From contig NMRA01000187.1 in the NCBI GenBank assembly GCA_002633005.1, positions 92,191 to 154,190 of the forward strand: a DNA stretch of 62,000 nt, in the 5' to 3' direction. The notes beneath the pieces were generated by a model. It was not told where the DNA came from. It did no database searches and worked only from the letters and a program-made list of their open reading frames with translations. Positions within the stretch are counted from its first letter, which is position 1. Every line of letters begins with the position of its first letter. The stretch comes from Phoronis australis. Lineage: Eukaryota; Phoronida; Phoronidae. Positions 47,301-59,300 of the stretch are shown here, piece by piece. A program made the position numbers and the translations under genes.

Positions 47301-50300
47301 ACTCAGTAACCAGCTTCGCACGAGATGTGTAGTAAGCTAGTAGAGTAGTCGCTTAAAATAGAAAAATATTTACGGATTCACTTTAGTTCTATTTTGTTTC
47401 AATTTTCATTTGGTTTTAAGTAAAATCATCATTTTAACAAGAAAAACTCGGCGTTTCTTGAAAGGTTTCGACCTCCAACCTCAAGCATCTGATATAAAAA
47501 GTTGTTACAAAAGCCGAGATGAGTCGAAAAAGGTAGATCGATTTATTGCAGTGTTTCTCGTTCAATATGTGGTATAAATTACTTCCCGAAAGCGATAATT
47601 GTCCAAAATCCACCAGGGGGCTCTAGATTACTGGAGGGATAAAGACTTCACCATGTAATAATCAATATTTATAATGTTGCGTCATACGTGGCGTTGCTTG
47701 CTTTGATGTAGCCTAATCCGGTTAGTGTTTGAGTGTTTTACGCGAATGCAGAGAGATTCACGTCGCTACGGGAAACATGTGCCCCTTTTTAATTCTCATT
47801 TGGTAAGACATAAAAAGATTTTTATTTTGATAGGGTTCTCAACATTTCTTCTTTGCTTCAGTATAAAATGAAGACGATTCTTTTATGGATATACGTTCTT
47901 AAAGTTTAGTTTCAAGAAAGCACTTTTTCCAAAATCTTTATTCTGTGGGGTTCGCTGGATTTTTAACAGATATGATTTTGTGTTGTCAAATTTTTACATG
48001 CTTAATTTACTTGCATCTATTTATTTCAAACTTCAAATAAATTTTGCATTCTCGGAGTTGATCATTTTTTGAAGGAGTTCGTAGAAACGGATTTTTCACA
48101 ATATATTTCTGTCTTGCATATCTGTAGCGGATATGTACTACGATAACTGGACAACCTGAGTTCAGTTATTTAGTTCCCGTTTTCTTAATTCATGTTCACG
48201 TAAAAATTTAGCTGTTGCAAAATCCATTTTTTATTTTAACGTGAATCGGCAAGTGCAATTAAGTATGCGTCATAATTCACGTTTACGTCGCTTTCGAAAC
48301 CTCCATATTAATGTTTTTCTAGTGCAAGACCAACAAAAATCGCTTCTTCGAAGACAACCCATTGTACGTTTTTGTTTTTTTTTTATTGCAGAGCGATTGT
48401 CAGCGTAATAGTGGGTCTTGTGTTAGTCGGATCCCTTTACGACATCTACCGGCAGCACATAAATGCACAAGAAGACAGCGAAGAGCGTGCACTCAAAATG
48501 GGCCTGTTATCGGGGGACTTGAAGACCACTGAACTAGGTATTTAGCTCAAATAAACAATATGTCAGTCATGATAGAGCTTCACCGTTTAGAATTGTGCTC
48601 ATTAAACCATGACCATGGTCATACATCATCACTATCATCATTATTGTTAACACCGTCATCAATGTCGACGTCACCAATGCCATGATGGTGACCACTTTCA
48701 TTGACACCGTCAGACGGTCAGTAGGTGTTATCATGACTCTGATGCGTTACCGTCCACTCGACCTATCTCCGGCTGCATCTCACCCTTAAGCCTGTCTCTG
48801 AATTGGTCAAATCGTCATTTGTATTCCAGGCATTGGCTCGAAGCTTCTACTTTCATTTTCTGCCTATACCAACGGCTCGAAGATCCTAACCGCCTCCCAG
48901 TCTGCAGGGGCCTTGGAATGTATCAATGGCATCCGGGTTCTTAGTATGATGTGGGTGGTCCTGGGACATACCCTTGCACTCGCACCACTTGCAGTTAGCG
49001 GTATCGGTGAGAACTAGTTTTCATTGTTTATATTTCAAAATGTAACTGAGAAAACTGATGCAAGTTGTCTATATTTAATGGATGTTTTCCTTCGTTGTTA
49101 TCACAATACCTCTGACAATTTACAGAATTGGATTCCGTGTTGTTATGAACAAAGAGATTTTAAGCCAAGAACTCTAGATTTACTTGTACTGTACATGTAC
49201 ACGTGTCACTCTTAACAAACCTTCAAGCCTTCCTTGTCGTTCAACTACCCACGTTCAACTCAATGTTCACAGTCGTTCAACTTCACACCGCTTCAATGTT
49301 CACAATTGTTCAACTACACACCGCTTGCAATTCGATGTTCACAGTCGTTTAGCGACACACCTCCTACAACCCGATGATCGCAGTAGTTTAACTACAAACC
49401 GCTTACAACTCAGTGTTCACAATCGCTCAACTACACCCCACTTTCAACTCAAACTCCACAGTTGTTCAACTACACCCCACTTTCAACCCAAACTCTGCAG
49501 GTGTTCAACTGTACCCCACTTTCAACTCAAATTCCACAGTTGTTCAACTACACACCACCTAAAACTTAAAGTTCGTTCAACAATACGCTTCGTACAATTG
49601 TGTGTCGTGCGGCGTTCACGGATACTCAAGAATCATCTGCGATCATTATTCAGATTTGATTGAAAAATGTCACGTCACCAATACATATGTCTTAAACACG
49701 TCATTCGATATTCTCCTTCACAGGGGACATGGGCGATTTCGCACTATATATAAAACGATGGAGTTTCCACGCCATTCTCAATGCCACAGTAAGCGTCGAC
49801 TCGTTTTTTGTGCTAAGGTAAGTATGCTGACAGAAGAATTGATGGACAAATTACTAAGCCAAACCAAGCAAAAAAACGGGTTAAATTGCCTTTTCACTGA
49901 TAACTGACTCAAAAATCAATCAAATACCTTCACATGAGGCGAAAAACTTATGCCCTGCCAACTCAGCAGGGGACATTTTTAATGAAATTGGGGCAGGTAA
50001 AAGCGATTGAGTGCCATCTTGTTCTAGTCACTTGACCATATGCTGTATGGAAATCAGTTTGTTGGCACAGCAAAATGGCCGCGGTGATGGAATCAAACTG
50101 GTGAAAACTGAAGAGAGGTGTTCTCCGTAGTCTTTGTGAGAGAAGACAAATAATGACTATTTAATGTCTTTTAATGAAAAGATACCAGGGTCCCGTTGCA
50201 AGGAACCTTAGGTCTAAGATTAGCTTCAACTTCCAAACTTTAAAAATTCCACATCAGGAGTTAGTGAAAATTAAGACAAAATTTAAGTAAAAAACTTGAG

Positions 50301-53300
50301 CCAAACTTAAGATCTCTTTCTTGAAACGGACAAATTCAAGATTTATTTTGAAACTGACTTAAATTTAAGGTTGGTCTTAGCTTAGTTAGTTTTCTTGGAA
50401 CGTGCTCCGGAAATCGTTGTTTCTACTTGACATTGTGGCTTGAACATGTCTCTCAAAATTTACCAGGACTAGTGACGTCACTGTGAAATGCGCTTCCTTC
50501 CTGTGAAAATTTACAAATTAACCCTTACACTTGGGAGAATCTCGTTTCTGTTTGTAATTGATTAATTGAATCCCTAATGTTTGCTAAGAAGTAGTAGGAC
50601 TATCTGCTTTTGTTACAGCTTGCTGCATACTCTAAATACACAGGAAAACTCACACTTAGCTCCTCTGTAAAATTCAAATTTATTGTATTTCTTTCTCTAC
50701 GGGAGACAACATCTCTTAGGCTGTGTTTGAATTCATACATAAAATACTGTCTTCATGACCAAATGCCAAATGTGGGTCAAACATACATGTACATGACCTC
50801 CATTAAACAGCTATTGTTACAGTACAGTAATGTTCAGTGCCAATCTCTTCACCCTCCAGCCNCACACATACACACACACACACGCACAAGTAACCCATCT
50901 GTATGTACAGGTAACCTACTGTATCTATATCTAGATGTAACCCATCTGTATGTACATGTAACCTACTGTATCTATATCTAAATGTAACCCTGCGTATTTT
51001 TAGCGGCCTCCTCACATCCTATCTGGTACTAAAGGAAATGGGTAAAAAGAACGGAAAGATCAACTGGCTCATGTACTATGTCCACCGTTACATCAGGTAC
51101 ACTCTATGTTCAATAATGCCTCTCATATATTACATCCGGGCACATGGTGCTCCAGTAACAATATGTGACAGCACTTCCTGCAAAAGTCTTGATTTCCAAT
51201 GACATCAACATTGTGAAAAGACTCTAAGCCCGCATTAGTTATTTCTCGCTGATTAACTCAACAAAATAATTCGGATATTCTGATTGGTTTGAAGTAAACT
51301 TGTGACCTTAGGATGTATTTGATGGTGAGAGACGCTCGTTTGGCTTGCGGCTGTTATAACTGATCGATGTCATCTCGACACAAACTTGTGTTGATCAGTG
51401 ACTCACTCAAAATATAGTTCGCCTAACAAGGCAACATGCAAACTACTACAGTTCCCATACAATTATCGGACTACAAGTTTAGACAAACAACAAAAGAAAG
51501 ACGTTAGCCCACGGAACATTCTGACCCTTGCATATTGCCCCTCCTCCAAAATAGCGCTGTAATAAAGTCTGCATTAGACGGTTGCGAATCATGTTGCTCT
51601 TGATTTCAGACTTACGCCACCCTACATGTTCATTGTTATGGTGTATTCTTGTTTGCTGTACTACACAAACAGTGGTCCCATATGGCCAGTCCAGGACCAG
51701 GCGTGCCCAAAGAATTGGTGGACGAATGTGCTGTATATAAATAACTTTGTGAAATCGGGATCTACTGAGATGGTACGAATATTTTAACTGTAATAGTCCC
51801 ATTAATTATTTGGTGACTTCCTGTAGCCGTGGGTTTGGTGTGACGTGTGCGGACAAACTCTTTCGCCTTCACCAGATTCGAGGTTCGCTTAAGTCCTATT
51901 CTGGAAAGCAATGTGGCCATTGAAGACTGAGAAGGATGGTGGAAAATTGCCGGGGTGGGGGATGCCAAATTGACAACAGGGGACGGGGAGTTAATTTCCC
52001 GGCGAGGGGGGTCTAAAACTCTGTGTTGGGCTAAAACGGAGGTCAGTCAATTCCACTACTTCCGTTTCAATCACCAACTGCGAGTATGACATACCCTGTC
52101 TTTTGATGGAGGGCGCCCATGAACATATAAATGTATGTTACAATCCTCTTGATGGACAAAACCAAAGTTAGAACATTCAAATGTATGCTAGATACTCTTG
52201 ATGGACAGCACCCAAGAACATTTAAATGTGTGCTACATGCAACCACGTTTTTCACTTAGCTGCAAAACCAATTTTGTAGAATTGTCCATCTTCCTCTGGT
52301 TTAAGTGGTATTGCGAGTTTAGAATGGTGGAGTTGTTCTGAAAGCAACAAAGTGATAATCTTGATGAACCTTGACACATTTTGGATAGTGAAGAGTCATA
52401 ACACACTATAATTGACTTCTGTTTCAGTGCATGGCCTGGTCATGGTATCTGGCTAATGATATGCAGTTCTACGTGATAGCACCGCTTTTCATCATCCCTC
52501 TATTCAAGTAAGTTTTTCGTCACAATGCCAATCTTCATCACCCCTCTATTCAAGTAAGTTCTACGGCATCATGTCGCTCTTCACCATCTCTCTTTTCAAG
52601 TTCTACGTCATCATGTCGCTCTTCATCATCTCCCTATTCACGTTAGTTCTACGTCATAATGCTTGTCTTCATCATCTCCCTATCCACGTTAGTTCTACGT
52701 CATAATGTCCGTCTTCACCATCTCGCTATTCACGTTAGTTCTACGTCATAATGTCCGTCTTCACCATCTCCCTATTCACGTCAGTTCTACGTCATAATGT
52801 ACGTCTTCATCATCTCCCTGTTCACGTTGGTTCTGCGCTTTAATGTCGCTCTTCAGCATCCCTCCATTCAAGTAATTAGTTCTAAGCCACAATGCCGCCT
52901 CCCGTTCAGTAACGCTAGGACCTCGCTAAAAAGCAAGACTTCGCGAGATTACGTGAGATATTGCCGTGTATTTTAAATGAGAACACGTGACTTTGACTTG
53001 GTTTTAGCTAGGTCCTAGCGTAGGTCCTAGCGTCTACTGAACGCACGCCCGCTCTTTATCACCCCTCTGTTCAAGTAATTAGTTCTAAGCCACAATGCCG
53101 CTCTTTATCACCCCTCTGTTCAAGTAATTAGTTCTAAGCCACAATGCCGCTCTTTATCACCCCTCTGTTCAAGTAATTAGTTCTAAGACACAATGCCGCT
53201 CTTTATCACCCCTCTGTTCAAGTAAGGTCTACGTCATAGTGTTGCTCTTCACTGTTCAATAAGAGCAATACACAGCTATGCATGTCACAAGATTGGTTTT

Positions 53301-56300
53301 TCAATTTACTTCATTGAAGCATGTTGCGTTGGAAAGACTTTCAAAAATTAGTTCTATCCTCAATTGAATCCAATAAGCACTTGAAAAAATAATAGCATTG
53401 ACAATTTCTTTAAAGGCGAAGTCAACCTTTTTTCATGTCATTTTTAACAAAAATAAGGTTCGTTGATTATCCCAGACATATTTTTTCATTTAATTACAGT
53501 TTTTGTAATTTAATTGATTATTCGTCCTTTACTCCGGAAGAATTTCGCGCCAATTTCTTTTCATATAGTCTGACTGTGAGGGCCTCCGAGTCCGTCATTG
53601 TTCTACCTCTGTTGTGATAAGTTCGGTCGTCGTTTACTTTTGGTCACATGTACATGTACTTGTACATATACGAGTACTTTAGCTGTGTTTCAATTCATAG
53701 TTTTGTACATAAGGAGCCTGTTCCAACAAAACTGTCTTAGCTAAGACAAATCTTAAATTATAGTAATTTTTAAGATAAAACTTAAATTTGTCTCGGGACC
53801 GTATCAAAACAGAAGTCTTAAAGTTGAATTAAGTTTTTGATAAAAGGTTTGTCTTAGTTTTAACTATCTTAACGGATGTCGAAATTTCAAAGTATGGTAG
53901 TTAAGACAAATTTTAGATTTAAGTCAAAAATGAACTAACATGTAAGTCAATTTCTTGGAACAATGCCAAGTTCTACGTATTAACCTTAAACGTGTTTAAG
54001 GTCATTCACCAGTATTAAGGTTATACCACAGAAAGTGTGTGGCTTGTCACTCTACTCAGCAATGACGACAGTGTCCGGGTCTGATTTCAACATCTTACAA
54101 TTCTGTTTTCAGATTCACGTATTTGGGCTCTGGATGGGTGTTTCTAGCTACACTGGGCAGTATTATATCTACAGGTGTTATATCAAGTGTGAACCACGTG
54201 GGACCTGGCGGTATGATGCCTGGAGATGGCAGTAAACCGTAAGTAGACGGAGATATGATGACAAGTTGGTGAATTTTCAACAAGTGGAATTGTGGCTGAA
54301 TTCCAGTTGGCGAGAATCGTGACTGGTGTTCCCTCGGGCCTCGTAGGGGTGTTTACTGAGGCCTCATACCGATGTTGGCTTGGGCCTGGTACGGGTGTTT
54401 GCTAGCTGGGGTCTTGAAGATACAGCTTTCCATGTATTTGGTTGCACAATACGTCATTAAAGGTGATAACCAGCCAATTTATTTTACGGTTGAAATGGCG
54501 AGAGTCGTGACGATTGTTCGCTGGGCCTATAGCGGCTACGGCTGTTGGCCGGGGTCTAATACAGGTGTTTGCTGAGGCCTGGTTCGGGTTTTCGCTGGGT
54601 CCTCGTAGGCTACAGCTGTTCGCTGGACCCTTCAATATAGGAATTTCAGTGTAATTGGTTGCGCAATACGTCACTAAAAAGTGGAATCTGTCCAATTTAT
54701 ATTTAGCTGCTCTCTGCGTAATTCTTTTTTGGGTTGTGCAAGCCCCCGCAGCTATACACCCTACATTTGTCGATATTGTTCCAAGCTCACCCAGTCATTG
54801 TACCCTCCATATGGCGATATTGTTCTAAGCCCACACAGTCACTGATGCGACGATGTTGTTCCACGGCCATGTAGTCATAGACTCTGCGTGTGATTTTTTA
54901 AACTTGATTAACTGTTTTGAACGCACAGCTTGGTAATTTTTCTCCATACGAAGTTGGATCACACTTTCTCCTGCAAAAATTAGTACACTGACTTGGGCAT
55001 TATGACTCGGTAAAATATTTGGTTCTTTGGTTACAGTGGATCCGGACGTGATCTTCGCTAAAATGAGCCCCGCCTATTGAGCGATAAGCATATCTTTCCA
55101 TATAGACTCTATTCACGCGGCGGACATTAAAATCCAAAGCGAGGCTCACTGCGATAAACAAAGCGGAAATTTACATTGCGTGAGTTAAATGGTCGGTCTT
55201 TGGAGTCCAACCTGAATATTAAATCTTAAAAAAGTGTCAATAATTAACCACAGAGACGTAGAAAATACAGTTAAAGAACAAGTCAATGCACCAAAGAGTT
55301 GTCTGACGAAAGGATATAGGTTTTTTTCCGGAAAACTATGTTCGAAACGTGAAAAGTAAACATGACCAAATTGCGGCGATCGTAGTGTTACGGATTAGGT
55401 ATCATGCTGAATGCAGGGTTACGTTTCTTCTAATAAATTCTTGATAAAAATGCTTTCTACACAAACCAGGTCATCTGGTCGTATTGTTGACGATTTGAAG
55501 ATATATTTGACAGTGATGGCTCATAGCATTTTGCTGTCATGTACAATTAGTCTCAGCTGGTTTAATTTGTTGATCAAGAGTAGGCCAATTAGCTTCAAGC
55601 ATAGCCTAGGTCCTGGTGAGGTAAGCACTACCGGGACTAACAGTTGATTTGTCATTGATCTGAAATAATACTTGATGTTATTAAATATCTATTTTGATTA
55701 CGATAAAAAACTAGGCTTGCAATTGAAAATAAAAATTACATGACCATCAATTCTGCTTTCTTGATTTTAATAATTACGTCTATTTCATGTGTTATATTTT
55801 TCAAATATCAGTCTCGACCAAATTAAATTTTAAAATTAAAACACCTAATTCTTTCGTCCAAAGCATAACCTCGTATTTGAGCTCAATTTCAGTTAACTGG
55901 ACAGAACACAGTGGCAGATTTAGAGGGGAGCCAGGGGGCTATGCCCCAGCACCCCCCCCCCCCTAAAATTTTCCCACACTCCATTTGGCAGTTCAGGAGC
56001 GCGAATTTCTGTCTGGCAAAATCCTGGCTAATACTCTGCCTTGCCCACCCCCCTAACTCAAAGTCCTGGATCCCCCTGGAACAAGCATAGTTATCATATT
56101 TATTCAGAGGCCTCGTTCATATCCGAGGGGAAAGGTGCCTCGTGTGTGTGCGGCCTTCTGAGTGACGTTTCGCCGAGTGACGGGTCAGTGAAAACTCTAC
56201 TGACCTCCCGATCAACATCAATAGCACCCCGCCCTTTTGCAAGGTCTCATAGCTCTGTCTCAAGTAGCATTTTCAGTGGCTGATCTAGGATACCATATAG

Positions 56301-59300
56301 GTCTAGTGAAGGGGGCCCGACATCCTCGGAAAAGCGGGCAAAGTGCGATTGTATGCAGGCAGGCAGTCCGGAAGTTGCGGGCGTCGAGGATGTATACCTT
56401 CTGCTCAGGAAATCTGCCGTTGGACTAAAAGAATAAATAAGAACGTGTTTTCCCCACTCGTCCGCCTAGCTCGAACTCAGTTCAAGCTAGTTTCCTCCCG
56501 CTTCACGTTTTATTGCTAGTTTATTTTGCTTGCGGCCCCTCCCCCTAAATCCGCCTATGATTTTGTACTTTTTCAAATTGTCACCTCTTTGGTCACAGGT
56601 GATTTGAACCGTTGGAGAGAATATTTCAATCACAAAGGGGATTTTTAGGCCTCGTGGCCGGGAATTTCGCTTGATTTTTCAATATTTTTGAGAGGGGAAT
56701 AGGGTCGATATTTGGCCCCAAAATTGAGGGATTGAGGGCCCTGTTCTTTTTGTAAAGAAAAATGCATCGCGCTTCAACCCATAGTCATGGAAACACCGTC
56801 AGCCTGGCTGGCCGAAGATTCTCCGGTCCTCGTTGCTATGGCGGCATCCAGTCCAAGATGCAACAAATTATGATTCGAAAACAGTAATAAATTTTACACG
56901 GACATATTTTCCTTCGTCGCAGCGTATGGTAAGGACCCAACGCTTCCGAATCCCAACGTCCTTAGGGATTGTAAAACAGATTGTCCGTATTTTTTCTAGC
57001 TGTTCGAGCAACGCGGTGTACCGGCGACTACGCGGATAAGCCACCAGAGCTATCGTAGCGAGCCTCGTTTTGGAACGCGCCTCCTGTCGGCGTGAATAGG
57101 CTCTATACTCGGTCAATGGATTTACCCGAGTTCGTGAATGAGATTCTGGAAGTTTTTCCGTATACGCAGGTGCTCGCGAGTAACTCTGGTGTGATCACAT
57201 GCTTTGTTTATGATGTATTACATTATCCCTGCGCGATATCGCTCTCGCGGTCAGATGAGATTTGCACAGCTGAACGCAACCCAGGTTTTTGGGACGATGC
57301 CCTGCTGCGAGCAAAGGTGGCGGCACACAGGACCTCCCTGTCCGCCTTTTAACACTAAGTCACCACCAGTTAATCTTTTTGGTTTTAACTCGCTTCCCCG
57401 TTTATAAGGAACGTCATTCTTGGAATACTGGGATCACGTTTGACCGACCTTATAGTGAGTCATGACTGTGCTGTGTACTTGCAGAGCTGACTTCTGGACA
57501 CTAGTATACATACACCCATGGACTCGCCTGCAGGCGTATACAGTCGGCATTTACGTAGGATTCTTGCTATATAAAACGAAGTGTCAGTATAGAATGAACA
57601 TCGTAAGTATGGTTTATAGCTCATGTTGCTTTAAATTGGATCGTGACGCGTTGTCTTTGCTGTAACAATGATACTTTTCTTTGGGAAAGAAAATCTGAGG
57701 CTGAACGTTTCGATCAATCTTATATAACTAGACTACAATGGTGTTTCTTGGTTTCAAAATGACTGAAGTGGTAGCCGTAGTTTGCCTTCTATTATGTGTC
57801 TGACTTGTTTTTTAATCATATGAAGTACACGGCAGTGCTGGTATTTATGCACAGATCTGATAAAACACGCGGTAGTGTTGTTTAATTGTACACACGTCCT
57901 ATCAAACGCGATCAAGATAGTGTTGTTTATTTGTTCTCGCATCTGCATGGGGAAACACAGGGCAGTCTTTACTTGAGCGTGTGTGTTAAGTGAGTTATGA
58001 GACAGTACTGTGTTGAGTTTAATTACATGTAGTTTTGTCTTGAAATGAAGTTCAATGTATTTGAATGTGTCATTTAGGCCGGTACACTGACAAGCTATGT
58101 GAGGTATTAACAGGTGTATGCCGACTCTACAAGCGTTACGTTCATGTTGCAGATCATAAATCTTCTTGGTTGGGCTCTAGCAGCCTTTCTCTGCTCGTCA
58201 ACTTTATACGGTCTTTATGGTCCTTTTAATAACGATCCCTGGAGCAATGATCTGGCTGCTTTCTACAACGCCACCTGGCGGTTCGCGTGGTCCGCTGGTC
58301 TTGGATGGGTTATATTCGCCTGTTGCACGGGAAATGGAGGTAGATTTCCTTACGTTTTGAGAGAATTCCGGGGGTGTGGTTCTTTGAACCAGAAGCGCCG
58401 CGTTGTTCCGTTTTTAGTCGCGCCCTCAGAAGTGTTAAAACTCCTGAACCCTCGTAGAGCTGTCATTTGTTAATGGGTATATTGTAAGAACTACTCGTGA
58501 ACAAAAAGCGAATAAATGCTGCCTACAGGTATTAATGCATTTGACATCAACTTCAAAATTACGACTTCCTCTTAATATCATGATATTGTTTTACAAACTC
58601 CAATTAATAGGTGTACCAGGAAACCCAACCTGAAACGTGTCCTGGTCTGTTACTTCTTAATACACGAAATGCGCCCTTCTGCTTGTTAGTTGTTAGCTAT
58701 AGGAGGCACAAAATTGTCAATTTACTCTCTCTGTCTCTCACTCTTTCAGGTCCCGTCAATGCCCTCTTGTCTTGGAAGGGTATGATACCTCTAAGCCGGC
58801 TCACCTACTGTTCCTATCTCGTTCACCCCGCAATTATGATTTGGATATATAACTCACAACAGACTCTAATCATGCTAACAATACCCAACATTGTAAGTAC
58901 ACAACACAGAGACTATGTTGCAAAAATAAGTGACCTCTTAGGAAGTGTTCTAGGAATAGACACTTACAAAATTCAACTCCCGTCTGTTGTTGGGGTAAAA
59001 AAAAATCAGAGTAGAGTACAGTGTGCGATTGACTTATTAGTTTTGTGTGGTTAGGGCGCCGAGAAGGATAGCAATGAATAGCGAAGATTAAAATGATGAA
59101 AACCTTGGCAGGGTTGTATAGGCAACTCGAGTACACTGCAGATTAGGGGGGCTGATCAACAATAGGAATATGAACTGTTGAAGAAAAACAAACCTGAAGC
59201 TTATCTCTGTGTATAGAGTACTAAGTGTTTTGTTACCGGTATCATACCCCTGTGTACGATTTCACGTGTTATGTGGATAAACTACTAGCGTGACTGAAGT

